Part shown: positions 9,632-19,578 of the stretch, one piece after another
How the letters are laid out: every line of letters begins with the position of its first letter
Position numbering within the stretch: position 1 is the stretch's first letter
Translations under genes and position numbers: made by a program
NCBI GenBank assembly: GCA_945875075.1
Contig: CAMCJK010000004.1
Span: 1 to 33,908, forward strand
DNA from: Candidatus Fokinia solitaria
Lineage (GTDB): Bacteria > Pseudomonadota > Alphaproteobacteria > Rickettsiales > Midichloriaceae
DNA: 33,908 nt
Direction of reading: 5' to 3'
Notes under the pieces: model-generated
Database searches by the model: none
The model's input: the letters and a program-made list of their open reading frames with translations, nothing else
What the model was told of the DNA's origin: nothing

Positions 9632-9641
9632 ATAGAATATG

Positions 9642-10190
9642 TTATGAGATTTTAAATACTTGCTTTAAATTTTTTAGTTTCCTCTGCAGTGAAAGGTCTA
9701 CAATATATTCATCACTAGAAATTATTAGTCCACCTATAATTGACTGATCAGTTTTAAACTTTGCAATTACCTTAGATTGAAACATATTTTCAAAAGTACT
9801 TTGTAAAGAATCTTTAGTTGTATTATCAATATTGCAGCTACTCTCTACTGTGATGGTTGTAAACCCATTGCTTTCATTGAAGTATTTTTCAATGTAATGA
9901 GTGACTTCATTTAAGATATTCAATCTGTTGTTTTGAATCATAAGGGTAATGAGAGATGAAACGTCAATATTTATTGGTATATCACTCGATATTTTTTGCC
10001 ATAAAGAGGATTTTTCTTTAATAGCTCCGAAGTTGCTTAGTAACAATTTTCCTATTTCATTACCTGAATTAAAGGCATCGAAAATAGCTTTTAATTGTTC
10101 AATTGAGCTTTGTAGAGATTTGACACCACTATTAACTTGTAGGAAAGCTTTAGAATATGATTGTGCGATTTTTGAATATGAATTTGACAT
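9642..10190 (-). CDS. atpH: F0F1 ATP synthase subunit delta
   Basis: 182 aa; IAQSYSKAFLQ N-terminus, LITLMIQNNRLNIL, C-terminal IIGGLIISSDEYIVDLSLQRKLKNL typical of AtpH. Confidence 0.92.
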   Translation of the reverse strand: MSNSYSKIAQSYSKAFLQVNSGVKSLQSSIEQLKAIFDAFNSGNEIGKLLLSNFGAIKEKSSLWQKISSDIPINIDVSSLITLMIQNNRLNILNEVTHYIEKYFNESNGFTTITVESSCNIDNTTKDSLQSTFENMFQSKVIAKFKTDQSIIGGLIISSDEYIVDLSLQRKLKNLKQVFKIS

Positions 10191-10293
10191 GAGTACTTTC
10201 TGCGTCGTATACTGAGGAACGATAATTTTTTTATATTTAATTGTAACTTAAAATTATCATATAATGATAAAAAATGCAAAAAACGTGTAAATT

Positions 10294-10497
10294 ATGTCGG
10301 GCAGAATAGGTGAGCTGATTTTGATATTATTTCTAGTATTAATATTATTTGGAGTGGGTAAACTACCAAAGGTTATGGGTGAGCTTGGGAAAGGATTAAA
10401 GGCTTTCAGGGATGCTATGAATGGAGTGCATCAAGATACAAAGGAAGGTAATTTGTCAAACCCACCAAAAAACCCTGACACAAACAACGAATTATGA
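10294..10497 (+). CDS. tatA: Twin-arginine translocase TatA/TatE-type protein
   Basis: Short TM then [24 protein letters not shown] amphipathic helix. Confidence 0.93.
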   Translation: MSGRIGELILILFLVLILFGVGKLPKVMGELGKGLKAFRDAMNGVHQDTKEGNLSNPPKNPDTNNEL

Positions 10498-10513
10498 GTT
10501 AATTATTACCTCA

Positions 10514-10990
10514 ATGCAGACTTTAAATTATATGTTTCTGTTATTTAGTATAATTTTTCTATACTGGTGTTCTGTTATTGCCTATGATAGGTCTGTGAAA
10601 ATTGTTTCATTTGGAGAGCTTCCTATATTTACTAAGCAAAGTTGTGTTATTAAGCATATTGAAATAAAAAATGAAGATAATTCATTACATGACTTAAGTA
10701 TATATTATAGTGGCATCAAAAAGTTTGAAGTTCCTGTAGAGCCGCATATCACCAATATTGAAAAGACAAAAGATAAGGTGATTCAAGAAGAAATATTAAA
10801 AATAGTTCAAAGAAAGCAACAAGTGACTGAAAAAAAACCTTCACAAAATACACTCAAGAAAGTTGAAATTGTTATTGAAAAGCCTATGAAGAAAAAGCAA
10901 GCTCCAACAGTAGTTGATGATGATACATTTTCAGTAAAATCACCTAAGAAGACAAAAAAATCTAGCAGTGTATTTGATGTAATTGGATAA
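10514..10990 (+). CDS. Uncharacterised protein with N-terminal hydrophobic segment and Lys-rich C-terminus (start at internal Met; ORF track start 10421 overlaps tatA)
   Basis: MQTLNYMFLLFSIIFLYWCSVIAYD signal/TM-like start; lies between tatA and recD2, overlapping the recD2 start by 8 bp. Confidence 0.6.
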   Translation: MQTLNYMFLLFSIIFLYWCSVIAYDRSVKIVSFGELPIFTKQSCVIKHIEIKNEDNSLHDLSIYYSGIKKFEVPVEPHITNIEKTKDKVIQEEILKIVQRKQQVTEKKPSQNTLKKVEIVIEKPMKKKQAPTVVDDDTFSVKSPKKTKKSSSVFDVIG

Positions 10991-13289
10991 AATGATTAAT
11001 TCTGAAAAAAATATTGAAGTAATTACTGGGACAATTGAAATTGTCACTTATAGGAATAAGGACAATGGTTTTTTTGTATGTAAGGTTAAAATTAAGGGGC
11101 ACAAGGCTAATGTTCCAGTTACTGGCGCCACACCCATTAATTTGAGTGTAGGTGAAGTTATAAGTGCATCAGGAATTTGGTATCAGGACCCTAAGTATGG
11201 CATGCAATTCAAAGCTAATGAAGTTCAGATAATGCTACCTAAAAGTATTTCTGGCATTCAAAGATATCTTGGCTCAGGTGTAATAAAAGGGATAGGCCCA
11301 AAGACTGCTCAAAATATTGTTGAGATGTTTGGTGAAGGAGCAATAGATATTATTGAAAAGTCCCCAAATGAACTAACAAAAATAAGAGGAATAAATAAGG
11401 AAAAAGCAGAAAGGATATCTAAAAACTGGGAGAATAGCCTGAAAATAAAGGAGATGATGCTGTTTTTGCAATCTCACGATGTCACAGTCAATTTAGCAGC
11501 AAAGATATATAATAATTATGGTGACTCTGCAATCAATATATTGCGTGAAAACCCTTATGCAATGGCACGAGATATCAAAGGCATAGGATTCCTTTCAGCA
11601 GATAAAATAGCTATAAATCTTGGAATGAAGGCAGATGACGATAAGAGAATATCTGCAGGAGTTGAATATACTCTACTACAAGCTACTACAGCTGGGTCTT
11701 GTGGATTGCCAATGACTATCTTACTTGGTAAAGCACAGGAGATACTAAAAGTTGTCAAACATCTGATAGAAAAAGTCATTCATCATATGATAATTTCTGA
11801 GAGAGTTATAGCAATGATTCAAGATGATCCGAAATGCATGAAAATCACAGCTCATCAGAACTCAGCTGAACAGATGGTTTTTTCATTACAGAATGAGAGT
11901 TTTGATGCTGATAGGCTGTATTTCCTTGATCCATTACTATTTTCCAAGCTATTTTTCTTCACAGAAAAGAATGTTGCTGAAAAGATATTAGCAATAGCAA
12001 AAACAGGGCAATCTATTTTTAGTGAAGTTAATCTGGATGATGCTATAGAACAGCTGAAAGAAAAGTACCACATCAATCTTGCAGATGTTCAGAGAGAGGC
12101 AATCAAGAAGTTAAATACAAGTAAAGTTTTAGTCATTACTGGTGGGCCTGGTACTGGGAAAACAACTCTTATAAATTCTATACTGAAAATTGCTAAAATG
12201 TCTCAGCAAACAATTGGGCAGATAAAAATAAAGTTAGCAGCACCAACAGGCAGAGCTGCAAAGAGGATTTCTGAGAGTAGTGGAGCTTTCTCATCAACAA
12301 TTCACCGGATGCTTGAATTTGATCCATCTCAGGGTGGTTTTAAATATAATGATACAAACTACCTTAAATGTGACTTAATAGTCCTAGATGAGTCATCTAT
12401 GATAGATATTCAGATCATGAATTCAATTTTGAAAGCACTACCAAGGAGTGTTACTCTAATAATTGTAGGTGATGTTGATCAGCTGCCATCAATCGGTCCA
12501 GGACAGGTTTTGTCTGATATTATCAACTCAGATGTGATTCCTACTGTGAAGCTTAATCAGGTTTTTAGACAAGCTAAGAATAGTAAAATCATCACTAATG
12601 CACACATGGTAAACAATGGTCAAATTCCATATCTAGGAGAGACTGATAAGAAGAGCGACTTTGAGTTTATTGCAGTAGATGATGACATGGCTGCTATCGA
12701 AAAAATCAAAGAAATCATGCAGAGACAGTCAAAAGATATGGTAGCTGATGTGCAGCTTTTAACTCCCATGCAGAGAGGTTCTGTAGGTGTAAAGGCAATC
12801 AATCCAATTTTACAATCTTTACTGAATAGTGATGGCTTAGAACAAGATTGTGTTGAACATTTTGGTGTTAAATATTATATTAATGATAAGGTAATCCAAA
12901 CAGAAAATAACTATAATAAAGGAGTTTTTAATGGTGATATTGGATTCATAACAACAATAGACAAGGAAAATCAAGAGATTATCATAAATTTTGATGGATT
13001 CGATGTTGAATATGAGATGAGTGAGCTTGATCAAATATCTTTAGCATATGCAATAACAATCCATAAATCACAAGGATCTGAATACCATACAGTAATAATG
13101 CCAATTTTAACTCAACACTTTATAATGTTAAATAAAAACTTGCTTTACACAGGCATTACAAGGGCTAAAAAGAAACTTATAATGATAGGACAAAAGAAAG
13201 CGATAGCTATGGCAATCAAAAGCAGTCGGAGTGAAAAGCGCTACTCGATGTTAAAGTCATGGTTACTTAAGACTTTTTGTACAAATTAA
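10983..13289 (+). CDS. recD2: RecD2-type ATP-dependent helicase
   Basis: N-terminal OB-like region plus tandem helix-hairpin-helix (GVIKGIGPKTAQNIV); Walker A VITGGPGTGKTTLI; VLDESSMID; C-terminal AITIHKSQGSEYHTVI, LYTGITRAKKKLI. Confidence 0.93.
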   Translation: MDKMINSEKNIEVITGTIEIVTYRNKDNGFFVCKVKIKGHKANVPVTGATPINLSVGEVISASGIWYQDPKYGMQFKANEVQIMLPKSISGIQRYLGSGVIKGIGPKTAQNIVEMFGEGAIDIIEKSPNELTKIRGINKEKAERISKNWENSLKIKEMMLFLQSHDVTVNLAAKIYNNYGDSAINILRENPYAMARDIKGIGFLSADKIAINLGMKADDDKRISAGVEYTLLQATTAGSCGLPMTILLGKAQEILKVVKHLIEKVIHHMIISERVIAMIQDDPKCMKITAHQNSAEQMVFSLQNESFDADRLYFLDPLLFSKLFFFTEKNVAEKILAIAKTGQSIFSEVNLDDAIEQLKEKYHINLADVQREAIKKLNTSKVLVITGGPGTGKTTLINSILKIAKMSQQTIGQIKIKLAAPTGRAAKRISESSGAFSSTIHRMLEFDPSQGGFKYNDTNYLKCDLIVLDESSMIDIQIMNSILKALPRSVTLIIVGDVDQLPSIGPGQVLSDIINSDVIPTVKLNQVFRQAKNSKIITNAHMVNNGQIPYLGETDKKSDFEFIAVDDDMAAIEKIKEIMQRQSKDMVADVQLLTPMQRGSVGVKAINPILQSLLNSDGLEQDCVEHFGVKYYINDKVIQTENNYNKGVFNGDIGFITTIDKENQEIIINFDGFDVEYEMSELDQISLAYAITIHKSQGSEYHTVIMPILTQHFIMLNKNLLYTGITRAKKKLIMIGQKKAIAMAIKSSRSEKRYSMLKSWLLKTFCTN

Positions 13290-13339
13290 CATTTCATGTG
13301 TTATAAATAATCCAAATAGTTTTGCAATTTCAGTAAAAA

Positions 13340-15445
13340 ATGAAAGAACAAGTTTTTTCAATACAAGATAGGGTTTTAGAGGCTCTAAAGCAACCAAAAA
13401 AGCATAAAGATATATTATTTGCAATAGGTATTATGTGTATAATATCTGTGTTGATATTTCCTGTGCCTCCTCTGCTTCTTGATTTTCTATTGAGTATTTC
13501 TATCAGCTTTTCGGTACTGATTTTGATGACAGTGCTATTCATCAATAGATCACTCGACTTCAATTCATTCCCCAGTGTTCTGCTTATTGTAACTATGTTG
13601 AGGTTAGCATTGAATATATCGACTACAAGGCTTATCCTTGCAAATGGACATATAGGTACTGATGCTGCTGGGCATGTTGTGGAAGCATTTGGTTATTTTG
13701 TAATGGAGGGGTCTATAGTAATTGGCTCAATTGTCTTTGGCATCCTTACAATCATCAATTTCATAGTGATTACTAAAGGTTCTGGCAGGATTGCTGAGGT
13801 TGCAGCTCGGTTCAGTTTAGATGCTATGCCAGGTAAGCAAATGTCAATCGATGCAGACCTTTCAGCTGGTATCATTAAAGATAATGAGGCTAAGCAACGC
13901 AGAAAAGATCTCGAAGATGAAAGTACATTTTACGGTGCAATGGACGGTGCTAATAAATTTGTTAGAGGTGATGCGATAGCTGGTTTACTAATCACATTCA
14001 TTAACTTCATAGGTGGGATGCTGATAGGTATAGTACAAAAAGATATGACCTTCACACAGGCTCTACATACATATACACTATTGACAATTGGTGATGGTTT
14101 AGTATCACAAATACCATCTTTAATAGTTTCTATTGCTGCAGGTTTGCTAGTGACAAAGTCAGGAGCACATGGCTCTACTGAAAAGGCTATCTTTGAACAG
14201 TTAGGAAATTATCCTCAAAGTCTTGCTATAAGTGGTGGACTTTTGTTTTTCATGGGAGCTATAATGCCAGGTATACCTTTTATACCATTTTTTATAGTTG
14301 CATTATTTTGTGTTGGAGGTGCATATTTTATAAATAAGAATAAAAAATCTTTAAGTGCTCAAACATCACAAAGCAAGCCTCTCACTCCAGATGAAGCCAA
14401 GGTAGAGGCTGAAAAAAATATTATGCAATCTCTGCAAATTGATATGATAAAAATAGAGCTGGGATATGAGTTAATCTCATTATTAAATGGCACTGAAGAG
14501 CTAAGACTCCCTAATCAAATAAAGAACCTTAGGAAGCAAATAGCTCGTGATATGGGCTTTATCCTACCATCTGTGAGAATACAGGATAATATGCAATTGG
14601 GTAATCAAGAGTATGCAATAAGAATGAAAGACGTTGAGGTTGGTAAAAACTTCGTCCGCCCAGATAATTTACTTATCATGAACCCTAAAGGGACTGCTAT
14701 GACGATAGAAGGGGAAGATGTTAAGGATCCAGCTTTTGGGATTAATGCTAGGTGGATTAATGTAGCATTTAGAGAGGAGGCAATGTTTAAAGAATATACA
14801 ATTGTAGAGCCTGGAACTGTAATCATTACGCATCTCACAGAGTTATTGAAGGAAAATATTGCAGAGCTATTAACTTATGGTGAAGTACAAAAATTAATTG
14901 ATAATTTACAACCAGAACACAAGAAATTAATTGATTCAATCATCCCTACTGATATTACTCTTGTAACATTACAAAGAGTTTTACACTCGCTATTGACTGA
15001 AAATGTTTCAGTACGTGATCTATCATCTATCATCGAAGCTGTGTCTGAGATATCTGCATCAACCAAAAATATTAGCAAACTTGTTGAACATGTGAGGATG
15101 AGACTTTCTAAGCAGATCTGTCAGTCAAATATGGGTGTCAAAGGATATATTCCGATAGTTGTATTATCTCCTGTTTGGGAGCAAACCTTTATTGAAAATA
15201 TTGTTGGTGAGGGTGACAATAGGCAGCTGATAATGCCTCCTAGCAGGCTACATGAGTTTGTTATATCAGTAGGTAATGAGTTTGATAAGCAAAATACTAG
15301 CGGTGAGTATCCTGTACTACTAACATCTCCGACACTCCGTCCATATGTTAGATCCATCATAGAGAGGTTTAAACCCAATCTTTCTATAATGTCTCAAAAT
15401 GAGGTGCATCCAAAGGCTAAAATCAAAACTGTAGGGCAAATTTAA
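13340..15445 (+). CDS. flhA: Flagellar biosynthesis protein FlhA
   Basis: PPLLLDFLLSISISFSVLILM, ALNISTTRLIL, RIAEVAARFSLDAMPGKQMSIDADLSAG, C-terminal cytoplasmic domain. Confidence 0.96.
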   Translation: MKEQVFSIQDRVLEALKQPKKHKDILFAIGIMCIISVLIFPVPPLLLDFLLSISISFSVLILMTVLFINRSLDFNSFPSVLLIVTMLRLALNISTTRLILANGHIGTDAAGHVVEAFGYFVMEGSIVIGSIVFGILTIINFIVITKGSGRIAEVAARFSLDAMPGKQMSIDADLSAGIIKDNEAKQRRKDLEDESTFYGAMDGANKFVRGDAIAGLLITFINFIGGMLIGIVQKDMTFTQALHTYTLLTIGDGLVSQIPSLIVSIAAGLLVTKSGAHGSTEKAIFEQLGNYPQSLAISGGLLFFMGAIMPGIPFIPFFIVALFCVGGAYFINKNKKSLSAQTSQSKPLTPDEAKVEAEKNIMQSLQIDMIKIELGYELISLLNGTEELRLPNQIKNLRKQIARDMGFILPSVRIQDNMQLGNQEYAIRMKDVEVGKNFVRPDNLLIMNPKGTAMTIEGEDVKDPAFGINARWINVAFREEAMFKEYTIVEPGTVIITHLTELLKENIAELLTYGEVQKLIDNLQPEHKKLIDSIIPTDITLVTLQRVLHSLLTENVSVRDLSSIIEAVSEISASTKNISKLVEHVRMRLSKQICQSNMGVKGYIPIVVLSPVWEQTFIENIVGEGDNRQLIMPPSRLHEFVISVGNEFDKQNTSGEYPVLLTSPTLRPYVRSIIERFKPNLSIMSQNEVHPKAKIKTVGQI

Positions 15446-15475
15446 TTTGTGGTTTGTAGTGAGTACTTATAGAAT

Positions 15476-15580
15476 ATGAGTAAAAGCTCTCAGGTGTATA
15501 AGAAGTATTTTTCAAAGTTTATACATAATAAGTGGTCAGAAGTTATCAATAAAAGCTCTGAGGATCAACATCAACTGTAA
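15476..15580 (+). other. 34-codon small ORF overlapping the 3' end of priA on the opposite strand (MSKSSQVYKKYFSKFIHNKWSEVINKSSEDQHQL)
   Basis: ATG to TAA read directly; coding status uncertain. Confidence 0.2.
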
Positions 15581-17540
15581 GTATTATATCATAAGGTATG
15601 GTTAATATTTCCAGCCACCTTTCAACAACCTTTATAAGATTTTCTTGATTATCACCTTTAAATAGGATTTGATATCGATATTTGTTATGCATTCTGTGGA
15701 TTGCAGCGGGTATTGGACCAAAAACTTTCATTTCTAGTGTGTTGTTTGGTATCGAGATTGATAGAAGCCATTTATGTAACTTCTGCTCATTTTTCGAGCT
15801 AATATTTATTAAAATAAAAGCTCCATAAGGTGGGACTTTGGCTTTTTCTCTATTTTCAAGCTCCAATTCAATGAACTCTTTTTTATTGCCAGATGCAATT
15901 GAGTTAATGATGGGAGATTTTTTGTTGAGTGTTTGGATTATAGCTAGGCCATTACTTTCTCTGCCTACTCTACCAACCACTTGTTGTAAAATTTGATAAC
16001 TTCTCTCAAGTGATCTTATATCTCCACTGAACTTTGTATTATTAGCATCAACTATCACACATAGTCTCATCTTTGGGAAGTGTAAGCCTTTGGCTAAAAT
16101 TTGTGTACCAACAATTATATCAACTTCATTATTGCATATCTTTTGGATGATCAGATTGGCATCTTCTGTTTCCAAGGTTTCTCTTGTTACAGTTATGATT
16201 CTAGCTTCAGGGAAGTATGCTGTGAGCTCTTCATTTAGTCTTTCTATTCCTGGATGGTATGTACAAAGAGTATCAGTATTGCCACAAATAGAACAAGTTT
16301 TCTGCTCACTTATTATATACCCACAATGTCTACATTTTAGATGTTTTTTGTGTTTATAATAGGTCAGTTTTATGTCACAGTTTTTACACCTGACTACTAA
16401 CATACAACTCGTGCAGATTGTTGTCGCTGCATATCCTTTTCTATTGAGAAATATTAAGCTTTGCTGTTTAGACTCAAGAGTTTTAGAGATTTCATCAATT
16501 GATATTGTATGTAATAGAGGGAAGATTTTTGTTTCTTTATTGTGTAATTCCCACATGTTGGCGATTTTGATCTCTAAATTAGCGTCACTAAAGTTTCTTG
16601 TATTAAGATGAAAGTATTTGTAGTGATTTTGTTTAACATGATACATTGTCTCAATTGAAGGAGTAGCAGAAGTTAATAGAATTGGAATATCAAAAATCTT
16701 TGCTCTCAGGATGGCAATATTTTTAGCATTATAAATTGGATTGCTTTCTTGTTTGAAACTAATGTCATGCTCTTCATCAACTATAATCATCTTTAAATTT
16801 GTGAATGGTAAAAATAAAGCACTCCTAGCACCTATGACAATCTTAACTGACTGATTTTGGACTCCAATCCAAATATTATCTTTATCTTTTTGTTTGACAT
16901 TTGAATGCCAAGAGTATACTTCACATCTGAAAATATTCTGCGCACGCTCTATTATTTGAGTTGTCAAAAGTATTTCAGGTAATAAAATTAATACTTGCCC
17001 ATAGTTTTCAATAATTGTTTTAGCAATTTGTAAATATAGTTCTGTTTTACCTGATCCAGTTATGCCATCAATCACAGTAACTTTGTATTTATGTGCTGAT
17101 GATAATATTTCTTTGAATATAAGGTATTGTTCTTCAGACAAATTTAGCTCATTTGAATGACCTTCATGTTTTATTGTGATTTCATTTTGCGTTAATAGAA
17201 GTTTTTTTAAAAAAATCTTATGTCTCTTTATAAAAGGGCCTAAAACCAGTTTTAAAACTAATCCTCGTGGTATCAAAGTCTGTTTTGCAATACAATCTAT
17301 AAAATCTCTTGTGTTTTTATTTAATTCTATCCCTTGTATTTTATATAGAATCTCTTTTATATTGTAATTTATTGACTCTTCTTTGTAATCTTTAATAGAC
17401 CATATAACACCTACTGTAGATCCATTTCTTAATGGAATCACAACAATATCTCCTACACTTACACTATTATCATTAGATATATATAGCAGTTCATTTTTAA
17501 TGTGATTGGGGATTAAAACTGATATAAAGGCTTTTTTCAC
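15546..17540 (-). CDS. priA: Primosomal protein N' (replication restart helicase PriA)
   Basis: VIDGITGSGKTELYLQ, VDEEHDISFKQE, Cys-rich zinc region CTSCMLVVRCKNCD...CRHCG...CSICG, GTQILAKGLHFPKM. Confidence 0.95.
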   Translation of the reverse strand: MKKAFISVLIPNHIKNELLYISNDNSVSVGDIVVIPLRNGSTVGVIWSIKDYKEESINYNIKEILYKIQGIELNKNTRDFIDCIAKQTLIPRGLVLKLVLGPFIKRHKIFLKKLLLTQNEITIKHEGHSNELNLSEEQYLIFKEILSSAHKYKVTVIDGITGSGKTELYLQIAKTIIENYGQVLILLPEILLTTQIIERAQNIFRCEVYSWHSNVKQKDKDNIWIGVQNQSVKIVIGARSALFLPFTNLKMIIVDEEHDISFKQESNPIYNAKNIAILRAKIFDIPILLTSATPSIETMYHVKQNHYKYFHLNTRNFSDANLEIKIANMWELHNKETKIFPLLHTISIDEISKTLESKQQSLIFLNRKGYAATTICTSCMLVVRCKNCDIKLTYYKHKKHLKCRHCGYIISEQKTCSICGNTDTLCTYHPGIERLNEELTAYFPEARIITVTRETLETEDANLIIQKICNNEVDIIVGTQILAKGLHFPKMRLCVIVDANNTKFSGDIRSLERSYQILQQVVGRVGRESNGLAIIQTLNKKSPIINSIASGNKKEFIELELENREKAKVPPYGAFILINISSKNEQKLHKWLLSISIPNNTLEMKVFGPIPAAIHRMHNKYRYQILFKGDNQENLIKVVERWLEILTIPYDIILTVDVDPQSFY

Positions 17541-17658
17541 TTGATAAGGATATTTTAATATAAATATATTGCTTATATTTCAAGAACTGTAATCTAATTT
17601 TAATATTTATAATATATATTCATATCTAGTACAGATTTAATATTTATAAATTAATTTT

Positions 17659-18852
17659 ATGGAATTTCAAGTAAAAGATATATATTATTGGCTCAAAGGC
17701 GCAGCAGATCAACAGCCCCAAGAGAAAGTAAAAAAAGTAAATCACAAAAAAATTGCTTTGGTACTACCAAGTGGTGGCCTCAGAGGAGTAATGCAAGCTA
17801 CTATCTTATCCGAGATTGATGAAAAATTAAAGGATCAGGTCAAAGATTACAAAGGATTAAGTCACTACATGGATTATATTGCTGGCACATCGATTGGCTC
17901 AATCAATGCAATCAACTTTGCTATAAAAAATGATGATGGAACATTGAAATTTAATCCACAAGATGGTGTCAATATATTTATTGATAATGGTGGGAAAATG
18001 CTGAAACCTGATGGCTATTTTAATATTGGAATAACATCTCCATGTTATAGTAATGCAAGAATTAAAGAAGTGCTTGAAGGTATATGTGGTGATACAAAAT
18101 TTAGTGATGACAGACTATCAGCAAAAGTCCTAATAACATCTTATTCTTTAGAAAAGGCTGAGCCTACGATATGGAGTAATATTGGCACAGAGGAGGGGCG
18201 TAGACAGTCACTATATCATGTTTGGAATATAGGTGAGTATAAACTAAGTGATGCTATACTTGCATCTTCAGCTATCCCATCCTATTTACCATCACATCAA
18301 GTCACATATCAAAGAGATGACACCACACCAAAGATTTACAACGAAATAGATGGTGCATTCTTTAAGAGTTCACCTATCAAAACATTAATATCTGATATTT
18401 GTAGTTTAGATAAGGTTAAAGCATCTGATTTATTCGTACTATCTGTTGGGACTGGGAAAGTATCACCTAATTTAAGTCATTTAATTAAAGGTGGTCAATT
18501 ACCTTACATACAACATATAGGTAAGATAATATGGGCAATATATGATGTGGCACAACGCACAGATGAACAAGAGTGTATAAGTTTTATAGAGCGTAGTGGT
18601 GGTAAATGTAAAGTCATTGATATTGAACTAACAGAACAGCAATTTGCAAATACAGTGGTTGATAAATTAGAGAATATTCATGAATTCAAAAGTGTTGCAG
18701 AAGAATACTTAGCACAAAATGATAGTTATATTAATGGCATTGTAAATGAGCTTGCAGATTGGATTAATATACCAGAAACACTAGAAACAGTTGAAGAGTC
18801 TTATTTTACAATGTTTCATAATAAGATTATAGAGTGCATTTATGGCTCATAG
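17659..18852 (+). CDS. Patatin-like phospholipase family protein
   Basis: PSGGLRG oxyanion motif, GTSIGS (GxSxG) nucleophile, EIDGAFF (D-G-A) catalytic Asp motif. Confidence 0.88.
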   Translation: MEFQVKDIYYWLKGAADQQPQEKVKKVNHKKIALVLPSGGLRGVMQATILSEIDEKLKDQVKDYKGLSHYMDYIAGTSIGSINAINFAIKNDDGTLKFNPQDGVNIFIDNGGKMLKPDGYFNIGITSPCYSNARIKEVLEGICGDTKFSDDRLSAKVLITSYSLEKAEPTIWSNIGTEEGRRQSLYHVWNIGEYKLSDAILASSAIPSYLPSHQVTYQRDDTTPKIYNEIDGAFFKSSPIKTLISDICSLDKVKASDLFVLSVGTGKVSPNLSHLIKGGQLPYIQHIGKIIWAIYDVAQRTDEQECISFIERSGGKCKVIDIELTEQQFANTVVDKLENIHEFKSVAEEYLAQNDSYINGIVNELADWINIPETLETVEESYFTMFHNKIIECIYGS

Positions 18853-19374
18853 GCCTCTTCCTTTCTCTTTACTCTGTGATTTGGCCTGTGCATTGATGAG
18901 GTTAACAAAATACCCTCCCTTGTTCTGCTTTATTTGATTTTGTAAATTCATAAGAAACCCTATCTTCTGAGACATTATGAGCCTTGTCCAAAAACCTTGT
19001 GGCTTAGCGAGTCCAGTGATAACTGTAGCATTTTTATTACTTAGCTCAGGCTTTATATCTTTTTCTACTTTTACAACACCTTCTGCTTCAAGATCTTGAT
19101 CTTTTTCTGCTCTAGATTCCTGTAATTTACTATATGCTTTGCTTGGAGCTTTACCTGTGACAACTTCTTTCCTTTCATCTCTAGATTGAAATTCATCAGA
19201 GTTTTTCCCAACAGGTTTCTTACTATCTTGTCTATAAGGAGAAGCATCATATATCCGATTAAAGCTTTTCTTAGTTTTTGTTTGGGATACAATACCTGCA
19301 ATGTATAGTCCTATAAAAAAAAACAAAACTACTATGAGAATAATACTACAAGTAATTAATATTAATATGTTCAT
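18847..19374 (-). CDS. Uncharacterised protein with N-terminal transmembrane segment (175 aa)
   Basis: MNILILITCSIILIVVLFFFIGLYIAGIV followed by a charged, low-complexity region. Confidence 0.5.
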   Translation of the reverse strand: MNILILITCSIILIVVLFFFIGLYIAGIVSQTKTKKSFNRIYDASPYRQDSKKPVGKNSDEFQSRDERKEVVTGKAPSKAYSKLQESRAEKDQDLEAEGVVKVEKDIKPELSNKNATVITGLAKPQGFWTRLIMSQKIGFLMNLQNQIKQNKGGYFVNLINAQAKSQSKEKGRGL

Positions 19375-19578
19375 TGTTAATTTATTTGAGTAAAAATTTG
19401 CTTTATGAGCAATCTAAAAAGTTTTATAAAAAAAATATTTTTCTCTGGAAGAGCTGAATCAACTGTGTAGGCACACTTGTCAACATGTTCAAGAAAAAAA
19501 TTTTTGATTTATATATGCACAAACCTATAGTATACAAGAACAACATATCCAAAATCAAATAAAACAAATTATTTAATT

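Noticed and set aside
10091-10279. 62-aa minus-strand ORF overlapping the atpH 5' end
   Set aside because: Overlaps atpH out of frame and has no recognisable features.
19440-19578. Possible NrdR box or palindromic operator upstream of nrdA (cttgtcaacatgttcaag)
   Set aside because: Does not match the NrdR consensus as I know it, and the symmetry is offset by 2 bp.
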